Source of the DNA: Herbaspirillum hiltneri N3
Lineage (GTDB): Bacteria; Pseudomonadota; Gammaproteobacteria; Burkholderiales; Burkholderiaceae_D
Direction: 5' to 3'
NCBI RefSeq assembly: GCF_001267925.1
Contig: NZ_CP011409.1
Coordinates: 1,798,001-1,862,000, forward strand
Length of the DNA stretch: 64,000 nucleotides
The notes under the pieces were generated by a model. That model did not search any database. It had not been told where the DNA came from and worked only from the letters and a program-made list of their open reading frames with translations. Position 1 is the stretch's first letter. Each line of letters starts with the position of its first letter. The position numbers were made by a program, and so were the translations under genes. Below are positions 17,199 through 27,328 of the stretch, in pieces.

Positions 17199-19316
17199 TC
17201 AGGCGGCCATGCCGCTGTGGCGCAGCAGGGCGTCAATGCTAGGCTCGCGGCCCCGGAAGGCCTTGAACGACTCGATTGCCGGACGCGAACCGCCGACGGC
17301 CAGGATTTCCTTCTGGAAGCGCAGGCCGGTTTCGATCGAGACCACGTTGTCGCCCTTGGCCGCGGCTTCTTCAAATGCGCTGTAGGCGTCGGCCGACAAC
17401 ACTTCCGCCCACTTGTAGCTGTAGTAGCCGGCCGCGTAACCGCCCGCGAAGATGTGGCTGAACGAATGCTGGAAGCGGTTGAATTCCGGCGGACGGATCA
17501 CGGCGAACTTGTCGCGCACGGCGTTGAGCACCGACTGCACGCTGTCCTTGCCGGAAGCGTCGTAGTCGTAGTGGATGTGCATGTCGAACAGCGAGAACTC
17601 GACCTGGCGCAGCATCTGCAGGCCGGACTGGAAGTTCTTGGCGGCAGTCATCTTGTCGAACAGTTCACGCGGCAGCGGTGCGCCGGTATCGGCGTGGGCG
17701 GTCATGTGCTGCAGCACGTCCCATTCCCAGCAGAAGTTTTCCATGAACTGCGACGGCAGTTCGACCGCATCCCATTCCACGCCGGAGATGCCCGACACGC
17801 CGACTTCGTCGACTTGCGTGAGCATGTGGTGCAGGCCGTGGCCGGATTCGTGGAACAGGGTAATGACTTCGTCATGCGTGAACAGTGCCGGCTTTTTCAC
17901 CCCGTCAACGGTCATTGGTTCAGTGAAGTTGCAGACCAGGTAGGCGATCGGCGTCTGCACGCCGCCGGCGGTCATACGGCGCGCGCGCGCGTCGTCCATC
18001 CAGGCGCCGCCGCGCTTGCCGCTGCGGGCGTACAGGTCGAGATAGAACTGGCCGACCAGCTTGCCGTCGCGCTCGATGCGGAAGAATTTCACATCCGGAT
18101 GCCAGACCGGCGCGCTGTCGGGTTTGATGTTGACGTTGAACAGGCGCTGGATGACCTGGAACAGGCCTTCAGTCACCTTGGGTTCCGGGAAGTACTGTTT
18201 CACTTCCTGTTCCGAGAAGGCGTAGCGCTGTTCGCGCAGCTTTTCGGCGGCGTAGGTCATGTCCCAGGCTTCGAGCGTGTCGAGGCCGAGTTCTTCGCGG
18301 GCGAAGGCGCGCAGTTCGTCCCAGTCTTTTTCGCCGTAGGAACGCGCGCGGCGGCCCAGGTCTTCGAGGAAGCCGATGACTTCCTGCGGCGATTGGGCCA
18401 TCTTCGGCACCAGCGACAATTCGGCGAAATTGTTGAAGCCCAGCATGGCGGCTTCTTCATGGCGCAATTGCAAGATTTCCTGCATGTTGGCGGTGTTGTC
18501 CCATTCCGGCCTGGCGCCCAGTTCCGAGGCCTTGGTGGCGTTGGCGCGGTAGATCTTTTCGCGCAGGCTGCGGTTATGGGCGTATTGCAGGATCGGGAAG
18601 TAGGACGGGAAGTGCAGCGTGAACTTGAAACCGCCTTTTTCGTCCTTTTCGGCCGCGGCGCGCGCGGCTTGCCTGACGTCGTCCGGCAGGCCGGCCAGGT
18701 CGGATTCGTCCTCGACGAAGAGGGCGAAATCGTTGGTGGCGTCGAGGATGTTTTCCGAGAAGCGAGTAGTCAGCGCGGCCGACTTTTCCTGGATTTCGGC
18801 GAAGCGTTCCTTCTTGTCGTCAGGCAGCTCGGCGCCGGACAGGCGGAAGTCGCGTACGGCGTTATCGATGACCTTCTTGCGTGCTGCCGACAGGCCGGCG
18901 TATTCCGGACCGGCTTGCAGCGCTTTGTACTTGTCGAACAGCGCCAGATTCTGGCCCAGCGCGGTCCAGAACTCGACCAGGCGGGGCTGGTTTTCATTGT
19001 AGGCGGCGCGCAGTTCCGGTGTGTCGACTACCGAATTCAGATGCCCGACGATGCTCCAGGCGCGACCGAGCTGCTCGGTGGCGTTTTCCAGCGGCTCGAC
19101 GAAATTGGCCCACGTCAGTTGCATCGTGGGCGCCATCGGCGCTTCCAGTTCGGTGACCAGCGCGCCGGCCTTGGCCAGCAGGGTGTCGACGGCGGGCGTA
19201 ACGTGTTCGGGCCTGATGGCGTCGAAACGCGCCAGGCCGGAAAAGTCCAGCAGCGGATTGTGGTCGGGAGCGACGGTGGTGGTTGCAGTATCTGCGGTAT
19301 CTGTCTTGGTGGTCAT
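17199..19316 (-). CDS. prlC: Oligopeptidase A (M3 metallopeptidase)
   Basis: 705 residues, the usual length of oligopeptidase A. The zinc site HESGH with following GLHHML is at about residue 489, with the third ligand expected in the downstream ELPSQFMENFCWEW segment; FKFTLHFPSYFPILQYA and the C-terminal FSHIFAGGYAAGYYSYKWAE are also characteristic. The cytosolic enzyme degrades peptides of up to about 20 residues, including cleaved signal peptides. It begins six bases after the folD stop, so the two form one operon ending at the terminator near 17146. The N-terminal Thr/Ala-rich 18 residues are a small extension. Confidence 0.95.
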   Translation of the reverse strand: MTTKTDTADTATTTVAPDHNPLLDFSGLARFDAIRPEHVTPAVDTLLAKAGALVTELEAPMAPTMQLTWANFVEPLENATEQLGRAWSIVGHLNSVVDTPELRAAYNENQPRLVEFWTALGQNLALFDKYKALQAGPEYAGLSAARKKVIDNAVRDFRLSGAELPDDKKERFAEIQEKSAALTTRFSENILDATNDFALFVEDESDLAGLPDDVRQAARAAAEKDEKGGFKFTLHFPSYFPILQYAHNRSLREKIYRANATKASELGARPEWDNTANMQEILQLRHEEAAMLGFNNFAELSLVPKMAQSPQEVIGFLEDLGRRARSYGEKDWDELRAFAREELGLDTLEAWDMTYAAEKLREQRYAFSEQEVKQYFPEPKVTEGLFQVIQRLFNVNIKPDSAPVWHPDVKFFRIERDGKLVGQFYLDLYARSGKRGGAWMDDARARRMTAGGVQTPIAYLVCNFTEPMTVDGVKKPALFTHDEVITLFHESGHGLHHMLTQVDEVGVSGISGVEWDAVELPSQFMENFCWEWDVLQHMTAHADTGAPLPRELFDKMTAAKNFQSGLQMLRQVEFSLFDMHIHYDYDASGKDSVQSVLNAVRDKFAVIRPPEFNRFQHSFSHIFAGGYAAGYYSYKWAEVLSADAYSAFEEAAAKGDNVVSIETGLRFQKEILAVGGSRPAIESFKAFRGREPSIDALLRHSGMAA

Positions 19317-19322
19317 GGGAAC

Positions 19323-20168
19323 TCAGGTTCTTTCAGCAGCTTCAATGGTGTTGACCAGCAACATGGTGATGGTCATCGGACCCACGCCGCCGGGCACGGG
19401 GGTGATGTAACCTGCGACTTCCTTGGCATTGGCGAAATCGACATCGCCGCACAACTTGCCGTTATCGTCGCGGTTCATGCCGACATCGATAACGACGGCG
19501 CCGGGTTTGACCATGTCGGCGGTGACGATGTTGCGTTTGCCTGTGGCCACCACCAGAATGTCTGCCTGGCGGGTATGGTGGCCGAGATCGCGGGTCTTTG
19601 AATTACAGATAGTGACGGTTGCCCCTGCTTGCAAGAGCAACATGGCCTGCGGCTTGCCGACGATGTTGGAGGCGCCGACCACGACGGCGTTGGCGCCGCG
19701 CATCGGATAATCGATGGATTCCAGCATTTTCATGACGCCGTAAGGCGTGCACGGGCGGAACAGCGGCTGGCCGGTCATCAGCAGGCCGGCGTTGCTGATG
19801 TGGAAACCGTCCACGTCCTTGTCGGCGGCAATGGCCTCGATCACTTTATTGGCGTCGATGTGCGCCGGCAGCGGCAGTTGCACCAGGATGCCGTTGATCT
19901 TCGGATCCTTGTTGAGCGCATCGATGCGCGCCAGCAACTCGGCTTCGGTCAGGGCGGCGTCGTACTTTTCCAGCACCGAGTGCAGGCCGTTGTCTTCGCA
20001 GGCCTTGACCTTGTTGCGCACGTAGACCTGCGAGGCCGGGCTGTCGCCGACCAGAATCACGGCCAGGCCGGGCTGTTTGCCCTTGGCGGTGAGGGCGGCG
20101 GCGCGTTTGGCGACGTCGGCGCGCAGTTGTTGGGAGAGCAGGTTACCGTCGATGAGTTGTGCTGGCAT
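19323..20168 (-). CDS. folD: Bifunctional methylenetetrahydrofolate dehydrogenase/cyclohydrolase
   Basis: 281 residues. Signature motifs are [22 protein letters not shown] with the catalytic lysine, [27 protein letters not shown] for NADP binding and [15 protein letters not shown] near the end. It interconverts 5,10-methylene- and 10-formyl-tetrahydrofolate in the cytosol. The start at MPAQLIDGN matches the family; an in-frame ATG 14 codons upstream exists but would add an atypical leader. It is the first gene of the folD-prlC pair. Confidence 0.95.
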   Translation of the reverse strand: MPAQLIDGNLLSQQLRADVAKRAAALTAKGKQPGLAVILVGDSPASQVYVRNKVKACEDNGLHSVLEKYDAALTEAELLARIDALNKDPKINGILVQLPLPAHIDANKVIEAIAADKDVDGFHISNAGLLMTGQPLFRPCTPYGVMKMLESIDYPMRGANAVVVGASNIVGKPQAMLLLQAGATVTICNSKTRDLGHHTRQADILVVATGKRNIVTADMVKPGAVVIDVGMNRDDNGKLCGDVDFANAKEVAGYITPVPGGVGPMTITMLLVNTIEAAERT

Positions 20169-20363
20169 GGTGGCTGGGGCAGGAAAAGAGGGAAAATAAA
20201 GCGCCATTATAAAGGGCCTTGCCCCCGGCGGTCGCGGCGGCGTGGACAGGCAGGATGCGAGCCGGTAGTGTGTTTTTCGGAGCGGGTCGTCGGACGACGC
20301 CGATTTTAATTTTCGGTTATGCTCCGCCAACCAATCAAATTGAGTGACATCTGAGGACTTTGC

Positions 20364-21968
20364 ATGACCGATCTGCTGACCCGCCGCCTAGCTCTTTTTG
20401 CCAGCCCGGAAAACCGCGCGCTGCTTGGCCGAGGCCTGCGTGGCGTGGAACGTGAAACCTTGCGCGTGACCCCGGAAGGACAGCTGGCGACCACGCCGCA
20501 TCCGGCCGTGCTCGGCTCGGCGCTGACCAATGAGCAGATCACCACCGACTATTCGGAGTCTTTGCTGGAGTTCATCACCCCGGCCAAGCACGACATCGCC
20601 GATGCGCTCAAGCGGCTCGATGAAATCCACCGCTTCGTGCACGCCAACCTGAACGGCGAGCTGCTGTGGAACGAGTCCATGCCATGCGTGCTGCCGCCGG
20701 AAGAAGACATTCCCATCGCCTGGTACGGCACCTCGCACATCGGCACGCTGAAACACGTGTATCGCCGCGGCCTGGCGCTGCGCTACGGCAAGACCATGCA
20801 ATGCATCGCCGGCATCCATTACAACTTCTCGCTCAGCGAAGACGTGTGGACCCTGCTGCGCGAGCTGGACGATCGCGAGCAAAACGTCGAGCCCTCGTTT
20901 TCGGCGCGCGACTATCAGTCGGAAAGCTACATCGCCCTGATCCGCAACTTCCGCCGCTATAGCTGGCTGTTGATGTACCTGTTCGGCGCCTCGCCGGCGC
21001 TGGCGACGAATTTCCTGCGCGGCCGCCCGCACCAGCTGGAGACCTTGAGCGACGACACGCTCTACCTGCCGTACGCCACCAGCCTGCGCATGAGCGACCT
21101 CGGTTACCAGAGCAACGCCCAGGCCAACATCACGCCGCACTACAACAACCTGCACAGCTATATCAGAAGCCTGTCGCAGGCGGTCAGCCAACCGTATCCG
21201 GCCTACGAAGAAATCGGCACCAAGCGCAACGGCGAGTGGATCCAGATCAACACCAATATCCTGCAGATCGAAAACGAGTACTATTCGGCGATTCGCCCCA
21301 AGCGCGTGATCTACAGCGGTGAACGTCCGGTGCAGGCGCTGGCTGCGCGCGGCGTGCAATACGTCGAAGTGCGCTGCATGGACATCGATCCCTTCGAGCC
21401 GCTAGGCGTGAGCCTGAAGGCGTCGCGCTTCCTCGACGTGTTCCTGCATTTCATCGCGTTTGAAGAGAGTTGCATGACCTCCGACGCGAGCGGCGCCGAA
21501 AGCCGTTGCAACTTTGCGCGCGTGGTCAAGGAAGGCCGTCGCCCGGGTTTGCAGCTGGAGCAAAAAGGCAAGCAGGTTGGTCTGCAAGACTGGGGCCTGG
21601 AACTGCTGGAACGCATGCAGCCGATTGCCGACCTGCTCGATGCCCAGGCCGGCGGCGCGGAACATGCGCAGGCGCTGCAGGAACAACGCGAGAAGCTGCG
21701 CGACGCCGAGCTGACGCCGTCGGCGCGCGTGCTGCGCGAAGTGCGCGCGGCCGGCAACTCGTTCACCGCCTTTGCGCTGAACCAGAGCAAGGCCCAGGCG
21801 GCGCAATTCCTGGCGCGCCCGCTGAGCGCAGAGCAAACCGCGGAATTCGTCGCCACCGCCAACGCTTCGATCGAGGATCAGCAATCGATCGAGCGCACCC
21901 AGGTCGGCGATTTCGATACCTTCGTCGCCGCCTACCGGGCCAGTACGCTGGGCAATATCAGCGTGTGA
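20364..21968 (+). CDS. gshA: Glutamate-cysteine ligase
   Basis: 534 residues, class I (gammaproteobacterial-type) GshA. The start has [16 protein letters not shown] with the ATP/glutamate-binding region, followed by [24 protein letters not shown] and, later, [15 protein letters not shown]. It makes gamma-glutamylcysteine from glutamate, cysteine and ATP, the first step of glutathione synthesis. The ATG follows TGAGGA. It is divergent from folD with 195 bp between and ends against a convergent aminotransferase. Feedback inhibition by glutathione is usual for the family. Confidence 0.95.
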   Translation: MTDLLTRRLALFASPENRALLGRGLRGVERETLRVTPEGQLATTPHPAVLGSALTNEQITTDYSESLLEFITPAKHDIADALKRLDEIHRFVHANLNGELLWNESMPCVLPPEEDIPIAWYGTSHIGTLKHVYRRGLALRYGKTMQCIAGIHYNFSLSEDVWTLLRELDDREQNVEPSFSARDYQSESYIALIRNFRRYSWLLMYLFGASPALATNFLRGRPHQLETLSDDTLYLPYATSLRMSDLGYQSNAQANITPHYNNLHSYIRSLSQAVSQPYPAYEEIGTKRNGEWIQINTNILQIENEYYSAIRPKRVIYSGERPVQALAARGVQYVEVRCMDIDPFEPLGVSLKASRFLDVFLHFIAFEESCMTSDASGAESRCNFARVVKEGRRPGLQLEQKGKQVGLQDWGLELLERMQPIADLLDAQAGGAEHAQALQEQREKLRDAELTPSARVLREVRAAGNSFTAFALNQSKAQAAQFLARPLSAEQTAEFVATANASIEDQQSIERTQVGDFDTFVAAYRASTLGNISV

Positions 21969-21973
21969 GCGAC

Positions 21974-22008
21974 GTGCCGCACGGTCATCCCTGACCGTGA
22001 TGCCGGCA
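21974..22008. terminator. Hairpin between convergent gshA and aminotransferase
   Basis: Inner stem CACGGTCA-TCCC-TGACCGTG is perfect, with the outer pair GTGCC and GGCAC extending it. There is no T run, so it is a structural candidate for a bidirectional terminator only. Confidence 0.5.
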
Positions 22009-22014
22009 CCCGGC

Positions 22015-23223
22015 TCAGCGTTTCAATTTTCCATGGGCAGCGTGCAGCCGCGTCACCCCGATACGGATTTCGTCCGGTGCGGCGGTAGCGAACGACAGCC
22101 GTAGCCGCGCCGGATCGGCGGCGCCGGCGTAGAACGCGCTGCCCGGTACATACATCACGTTTTCCAGGACCGCCTGCTGCAATAGAGCGTTGGCTTCCGT
22201 GCCGTCGCGCCAGCGCGCCCAGACGAACATGCCGCCTTGCGGGACGGTGACTTCCAGCGTGTCGGCGAAGTATTGCTGCAAGGCTTCCAGCATGGCCTCG
22301 CAACGTTCCTTGTAGGTCGCAATGATGGTCGGCAAGTGCTTCGCCAGGCAGCCGTCGCGCAGATAGCGCGCGGCGGCGAGCTGCATCCACGGCGCCGTGC
22401 ACAGATCGCCGGTCTGCTTGGCGATGACGGCGCGCCGCAGGATCTCGGCGGGGCCGCTCATCCAGCCGATGCGCAAACCGGGAGCCACGATCTTCGACAG
22501 GCTCGACAAATAGACCAGCCAGTCGTCGCCGCCCGGCACATCGGCGGCGACTTCCAGCAGCAGCGGTTGCGGCGTGCCGGCAAAGCGCAATTCGCCATAG
22601 GGATCGTCCTCAATCACCAGCATCTGATAACGCACCGCCAGCTCCAGCAGATGGCGGCGGCGCTCCAGCGGCAGTGTCGCGCCGGTCGGATTGGCGAAGG
22701 TCGGCACTACATACAGCAGCTTGGGCCGGGCGCCGGCCAGCAGCATTTTTTCCAGCGCTTCGGTATCCATGCCGTCGTCGTCGCTGGGGACTTCAAGCAT
22801 GTCGGCATTGGCCAGGCGCAGCGCCTGAATGGCTGCGGGATAAGCCGGCCGCTCAATCGCCACGCAATCGCCCGGACCGACCAGCACCCGCAGCAGCAAT
22901 TCAAAGGCTTGCTGCGAACCGGTCGTGACCAGCACGTTTTCAGCCGTCACCTTGCCGCCGGTGCGTTCGCGCGTGAGCGCGCGCAGCGCTTCAGTCAGCG
23001 CCGGCACGCCTTCGGTCGCCCCGTATTGCAGGCAGGCGGTGGGCGACTCCTGCAACACGGCGGCGCCGCTATGCGCCAGCGCTTCGGCGTCGAACAGCGC
23101 CGGCGAGGAATAGACGCCGGCAAACGAGATCATGCCCTGTTGCTGGGTGTACTTGAACAGCTCGCGAATGGGGGAACCCTGCGGCGTCTGAAACGCGGGG
23201 TTGAAGCGATAGACTGGTTTCAT
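22015..23223 (-). CDS. PLP-dependent aminotransferase, 2-aminoadipate/LysN-like
   Basis: 402 residues, fold type I class I/II. Key motifs are TTGSQQAFELLLRVL, the AYPAAIQALR loop, PTFANPTGATL (cofactor asparagine), EDDPYGELRF and the Schiff-base lysine in YLSSLSKIVAPGLRIGW. Close relatives are LysN and related 2-aminoadipate or kynurenine aminotransferases and the C-terminal halves of MocR regulators; there is no DNA-binding domain here. As the last gene of a long minus-strand cluster with an aminoadipate-semialdehyde-type dehydrogenase and a DUF1338 enzyme, it fits the step 2-aminoadipate to 2-oxoadipate. That substrate is inference. Confidence 0.88.
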   Translation of the reverse strand: MKPVYRFNPAFQTPQGSPIRELFKYTQQQGMISFAGVYSSPALFDAEALAHSGAAVLQESPTACLQYGATEGVPALTEALRALTRERTGGKVTAENVLVTTGSQQAFELLLRVLVGPGDCVAIERPAYPAAIQALRLANADMLEVPSDDDGMDTEALEKMLLAGARPKLLYVVPTFANPTGATLPLERRRHLLELAVRYQMLVIEDDPYGELRFAGTPQPLLLEVAADVPGGDDWLVYLSSLSKIVAPGLRIGWMSGPAEILRRAVIAKQTGDLCTAPWMQLAAARYLRDGCLAKHLPTIIATYKERCEAMLEALQQYFADTLEVTVPQGGMFVWARWRDGTEANALLQQAVLENVMYVPGSAFYAGAADPARLRLSFATAAPDEIRIGVTRLHAAHGKLKR

Positions 23224-23317
23224 CGGGGTGTGCAGGTGTATGCAGAATTCGGAAGGAGAGGAAAACGGCAGGCGGCGCCGCCGGTTCCTGATAAATCCTG
23301 ATGTGGCGAGATCAAGG

Positions 23318-23357
23318 GACGGTGTGGCGGGACCGGCAGCAGTCCCGCCACACCGTC
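23318..23357 (-). other. Long perfect hairpin directly after the substrate-binding-protein gene
   Basis: Sixteen-base perfect arms (GACGGTGTGGCGGGAC and its complement) around an eight-base loop, four bases after the stop of the binding-protein gene. No T run follows, so it is more likely an mRNA-stabilising or attenuating structure than a full terminator. It sits between the binding-protein and aminotransferase genes. Confidence 0.75.
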
Positions 23358-23361
23358 GCGA

Positions 23362-24411
23362 TTACTGCTCAACCATGCGGTTCCAGCGGTTGTTCCACTC
23401 GGTGCGCTTTTCGTTGACCGAATCCCAATCGACGGTGTTCATGTTCTTGGTCAGCACTTCGGTCTTGCCGCCCAGTTTGGCCTGCGCCGCTTCGGTCAGC
23501 TTGACGTTGCGATTGACCGGGATCGATGCGGCCATTTCCATGCCCTTGGTTTGCGCCGGCACGCTCAGCAGGTACTCGATCAGCTTCTGCGACAGGTCGG
23601 GTTCGCTGTTGTTCTTGAGCGCACAGGCGCCGACCATCAGCAGCACGCCGCCTTCTTTCGGCGTGACGAATTCGGCCGGGATGCCCTTGGCCTTGAGGTT
23701 GGCGATCGCAGTCACGGTCAGCGGGAAGATCGCGGCTTCATTGGTTTGCACCATTTCGGAAATCTTGGCCGAGCTCGACAGGTATTCGAGCACGTTGGGG
23801 CCGACCGACGTAGGCCATTTCTTGAAGCCGGGCTCGACGTTCTTGTCGGTGCCGCCGACCAGGCGGTTGAACATCATGAAACCGTACAGGCCGAAGGTGC
23901 TGCTGGAGATGGACTGGAACACGACCTTCTGCTTGTACTTCGGATCGGCGAAGTCCATCCAGGAGGTCGGTGCAGGCCAGTTCTTTTCGGCGAACAGCTT
24001 CTTGTTGTAGCCGATGCCGACCACGCCCATGTCCACCGCTACGGCCTGGTCGTTGGCCAGGCGAGCGAACGGATAGAGGTCCTTGAGCACCGGGGTGTCC
24101 CTGACCTTTTCGCACAGGTTCATGTTGACCGCGCGGTACATCACGCCGTCGTCGAGGAACACCACGTGCATTTGCGGCTTGTCTTTTTGCGCCTGCATCT
24201 TGGCGATGATGTCCGACGAGGTGCCGGGCACGACCACGACCTTGACATTATTGGCTTTCTCGAAATCGGGGAAGATCCCCGAGGTGTAGTTCTTTTCCAT
24301 GGTGCCGCCGTTCATGCCGACGTACAGGGTTTTGGTCTGTGCCTGGGCAGGCGACCACGCGCCGAGGACGGAGGTCAGCATGCAGGTCAGCGTCAGATAT
24401 TTCATGTTCAT
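23362..24411 (-). CDS. ABC transporter periplasmic binding protein, PotD-like
   Basis: 349 residues with a signal peptide (cleavage after about AQA at residue 25). The mature part starts TKTLYVGMNGGTMEKNY and has the bilobal binding protein features GVVGIGYNKKLF and FQSISSSTFGLYGFMMFNRL, as in the spermidine/putrescine and related family. The ATG follows AGGAGAT. It works with the two permeases and the ATPase upstream in the same cluster; the three dehydrogenase genes sit between. The ligand is probably an amino or imino acid or polyamine that the cluster degrades. Confidence 0.9.
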   Translation of the reverse strand: MNMKYLTLTCMLTSVLGAWSPAQAQTKTLYVGMNGGTMEKNYTSGIFPDFEKANNVKVVVVPGTSSDIIAKMQAQKDKPQMHVVFLDDGVMYRAVNMNLCEKVRDTPVLKDLYPFARLANDQAVAVDMGVVGIGYNKKLFAEKNWPAPTSWMDFADPKYKQKVVFQSISSSTFGLYGFMMFNRLVGGTDKNVEPGFKKWPTSVGPNVLEYLSSSAKISEMVQTNEAAIFPLTVTAIANLKAKGIPAEFVTPKEGGVLLMVGACALKNNSEPDLSQKLIEYLLSVPAQTKGMEMAASIPVNRNVKLTEAAQAKLGGKTEVLTKNMNTVDWDSVNEKRTEWNNRWNRMVEQ

Positions 24412-24468
24412 TTTTGGATCTCCTTGGCGGTAAAAACGAAATTCAAACTTTTCAACTTGAACGGATGG

Positions 24469-25623
24469 TTAAACCTTTGATTCTTCTTGTATTAACGAGG
24501 CGGCAAAGCGCTTGATCGAAAACGCCTCGATGGGGGTGCTGCTTTCTCCTTTGGTGACCAGTTCGGCGAGTACTTCGCCGACGGCCGGGGCGAGCTGGAA
24601 ACCCGCTCCCGAAAAACCGAATGCATGCAACAGGCCCGGCGTGGTGGCGCTCGGGCCGATGACCGGCTGGTGATCGGGCGTCTCGCCCTCGACACCGCTC
24701 CAGGTACGGATCACCAGCGCGTTGCGCAGCGCCGGCACCATTTCGGTCAGCGCCGCCAGGGCCTTGAAGCTGGAGCTCGCACACGGTCGCGTCGCATCCA
24801 GCGCCAGGTTGCCGATGCCGCGACCGCCGCCGAGCACGACGTTGCCGCGCTCGACCTGGCGTGCATAAAACGCGCCGCCAACCACGCCCAGGCTCAGGTT
24901 CATCAGCGGCGGCAGCGGCTCGGTCACGCACATGTTGGGATAGATCGCCTGTTCGGAGACGGTCTCGCCGAAACGTTCGGCGATTTCCTTGCCCCAGGCG
25001 CCGCTGCAATTGAGCAGGAAGCGGCTGCGCATGCGCACGCCCCGGCTGTTATGCAGCACGAAATAGTTGCCGTCGAAACTGCAGTCTTCGACGGCGCTCT
25101 GTTGCAGCAGTTGTGCGCCGGCCTGTTCGGCGGCGCGTGCAAAGGCGGCTGCGATCAGGCGTGGATTGGCGTGGCCGTCTTCGGCGCACAGCGAGGCGCC
25201 ACGGGCCTGCTCGCCGATCCATGGATAGCGGCGGCGCAGTGCGTCCGATGCGAGCAACTCGAGTTCCAGCCCATACGCGGCGGCCATGTCCCGATAGGCG
25301 ATCAGCTCCTGCATGTCGGCGTCGCTGCGCGCCAGTTTCAGATGGCCGGAGGCGATGTATTCGCCGTCGCTGCCGATGGTTTGCGCGAGCCGCCGCCAGA
25401 TGGCGTGGGCGCGCTGCGACAGCGGCAACTGGCAGGCGGCGCGTCCCTGGCGGCGTACGCCGCCGTAGTTCACGCCGCTGGCCTGGGCACCGCACCAGCC
25501 TTGTTCCAGCACCACCACCGAGCGTTGCTGGCGGCGCAGTTCCAGCGCTGCGGACGTGCCCATGAGGCCGCCGCCGATGATGGCGACATCGGTGTCGATG
25601 ACCTCGTTGATGGTCTTGCTCAT
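24469..25623 (-). CDS. FAD-dependent amine/imino acid dehydrogenase, HcnC/OoxB-like subunit
   Basis: 384 residues of the DAO family. The dinucleotide-binding IIGGGLMGTSAALEL lies at about 15-29; SGVNYGGVRRQG contacts the flavin; the C-terminal GFSGAGFQLAPAVGEVLAEL closes the FAD site. This is the catalytic beta-type subunit of heterotrimeric membrane-linked dehydrogenases such as hydrogen cyanide synthase (HcnC), opine oxidase (OoxB) and D-hydroxyproline dehydrogenase. Its ATG overlaps the stop of the larger flavoprotein by four bases, so the subunits are cotranslated. The substrate is probably a secondary or cyclic amine acid. Confidence 0.88.
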   Translation of the reverse strand: MSKTINEVIDTDVAIIGGGLMGTSAALELRRQQRSVVVLEQGWCGAQASGVNYGGVRRQGRAACQLPLSQRAHAIWRRLAQTIGSDGEYIASGHLKLARSDADMQELIAYRDMAAAYGLELELLASDALRRRYPWIGEQARGASLCAEDGHANPRLIAAAFARAAEQAGAQLLQQSAVEDCSFDGNYFVLHNSRGVRMRSRFLLNCSGAWGKEIAERFGETVSEQAIYPNMCVTEPLPPLMNLSLGVVGGAFYARQVERGNVVLGGGRGIGNLALDATRPCASSSFKALAALTEMVPALRNALVIRTWSGVEGETPDHQPVIGPSATTPGLLHAFGFSGAGFQLAPAVGEVLAELVTKGESSTPIEAFSIKRFAASLIQEESKV

Positions 25624-27017
25624 GTCTGTTCTTCCGCAGCCAGCGCGGCGCTGACCGGTATCGGCTTGACCGGAGCCTGCGCACGCAGACGACCCGCTTC
25701 GGCGACGCTGACGCCGGTGGCGTGCGCCAGGATTTCAGCGGCAGCCGCGCCGCAGACGCGGCCCTGGCAGCGACCCATGCCCACGCGGGTGAGCGCCTTG
25801 AGCCGATTGATTTCAACCGTGCCTTCCTGTTGCACGCTGCGGCGCAATTGTCCGGCGGTGATTTCTTCGCAACGGCAGATCACCAGATCGTCGTCGCAGT
25901 GACGCGCCCAATGCACGGCGGTAGGGAAGGCGGTTTCCAGTCCCTGGCGGAAGTGCAGGTTGCTGCGCAGGGTCTGCGCCAGCTGCCGACTTTCAGTTTT
26001 CGAGGAGGGCAGTCCGAGGTCTTGCAGCAAGGCCAGCGCTGCGGCGCGTCCGCTCAGTTCGGCGGCGTCGGCGCCGGCAATGCCGCTGCCGTCCCCGGCC
26101 AGATACACGCCTGGCACGCTGCTGCGTCCGGCGTCATCGCGTTGCGGCAGCCATTGCTGATTGAGTTCATCGAAGACGAACCGGCAACCAGCCAGTTCGG
26201 CCAGTTGGGTTTCCGAGCGCAGGCCGAAGCCGGTCGCCAGCGCATCGCAGGCGATCTCGGAGGTCTTGCCGCCGCGTGTCCAGCGCAGGTTTTGGATGCG
26301 TTGCTTGCCGGTTGCGGCAAGCTGTTCAACGCCGGCCAGCAGGGGAATCCCCCTGGCGCGCAGCCAGCCCATGAAGTACAGGCCTTTGGCCAAGGTCACC
26401 GGCTGGCGCAGCAATGCGGGCAGTGCGCGCAGCTTGCCGGCGAAGCGGGCGGTGTCGAGGACGGCGACGACGTTCGCGCCGGCCTTGGCGTATTGAGAGG
26501 CCAGCAGATACAGCAGCGGGCCGGAGCCGGCGACGGCGACACGGCCGTCGAGCACGCAGCCCTGCGCCTTGAGCGCCACTTGCGCTGCGCCCAGCGTATA
26601 GACGCCGGGCAGCGTCCAGCCGGGGAAGGGCATGACGCGGTCGAGCGCGCCGGTGCACAGGATCAGGTGCGTGTACGGCTGTTCGGCATGGCGTTGCGCG
26701 TGCAGCAGGTCGAGTTGCCCGGGTTGTCCGGGCATGCAGTTCCACACCAGCGTGTCGGGACGGTAATCGATGGCGGGCCGCAGTCGTTCGAAGCTGCTGT
26801 GCAGCGCTTCGGCCTTGGCGGCTTCGAAGCCGTAGAGTTCTTTCTTCGAGCGAACAAAACCCGTCGGCGGCTGGCGGTATATCTGGCCGCCGGCGCGACG
26901 GTTTTCGTCGATGACGATGGGGCGCAGGCCGGCTTCCACCAGCGTCTGCGCTGCGCGCACCCCAGCCGGTCCGGCGCCGATGATGACAATGTTCGGGGAT
27001 GTCGGGGCGGCGCTCAT
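25620..27017 (-). CDS. FAD/NAD-binding dehydrogenase, HcnB/OoxA-like subunit with Fe-S cysteines
   Basis: 465 residues. The first FAD motif IIGAGPAGVRAAQTL is at about 11-25; a second nucleotide fold starts at GRVAVAGSGPLLYLLA; GVYLAGDGSGIAG is the FAD-closing motif. The C-terminal part carries a BFD-like cysteine set, CRCEE and, about 33 residues later, CQGRVC, expected to bind [2Fe-2S]. This is the alpha subunit of the HcnABC/OoxAB type complex and passes electrons from the catalytic flavin to the chain. Coupled by four-base overlaps at both ends. Confidence 0.9.
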   Translation of the reverse strand: MSAAPTSPNIVIIGAGPAGVRAAQTLVEAGLRPIVIDENRRAGGQIYRQPPTGFVRSKKELYGFEAAKAEALHSSFERLRPAIDYRPDTLVWNCMPGQPGQLDLLHAQRHAEQPYTHLILCTGALDRVMPFPGWTLPGVYTLGAAQVALKAQGCVLDGRVAVAGSGPLLYLLASQYAKAGANVVAVLDTARFAGKLRALPALLRQPVTLAKGLYFMGWLRARGIPLLAGVEQLAATGKQRIQNLRWTRGGKTSEIACDALATGFGLRSETQLAELAGCRFVFDELNQQWLPQRDDAGRSSVPGVYLAGDGSGIAGADAAELSGRAAALALLQDLGLPSSKTESRQLAQTLRSNLHFRQGLETAFPTAVHWARHCDDDLVICRCEEITAGQLRRSVQQEGTVEINRLKALTRVGMGRCQGRVCGAAAAEILAHATGVSVAEAGRLRAQAPVKPIPVSAALAAEEQT

Positions 27018-27328
27018 GCTGCGTCTCCTGAGGAGTCTCCTGCAACCGCAACCGTGCCGCTGAGCAAGCGCATGCCTTCGGCGATCTCGGTGGTGCAGGC
27101 GCGCACGGACTGGCCGTCTTCGCTGCGCATCCAGCAATCCTGGCAGCAACCGATCAGGCAAAATCCTGCGCGCGGCGCGCCGCTGAATTCGGTGCGGCGC
27201 AACTGATCGGCCTGGGTCAGCACCGCCGTCAGCACGCTGTCGCCGGCGCGCGCGTAGAGCGTCTTGCCGTCGAGTCGGAACGAGACGCTTGCGCGCTCCT
27301 GCCCGGCCACGCGCTTGAGCAGGCTCAT
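27014..27328 (-). CDS. [2Fe-2S] ferredoxin-like small subunit, HcnA-type
   Basis: 104 residues. The cysteine pattern FCLIGCCQDC (three ligands) followed by RACTT (fourth ligand) places it with the HcnA and opine-oxidase gamma subunits, which bind one [2Fe-2S] cluster. The ATG overlaps the permease stop and its own stop overlaps the next flavoprotein start, each by four bases. Together with the next two genes it should form an inner-membrane-facing dehydrogenase trimer. Confidence 0.9.
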   Translation of the reverse strand: MSLLKRVAGQERASVSFRLDGKTLYARAGDSVLTAVLTQADQLRRTEFSGAPRAGFCLIGCCQDCWMRSEDGQSVRACTTEIAEGMRLLSGTVAVAGDSSGDAA

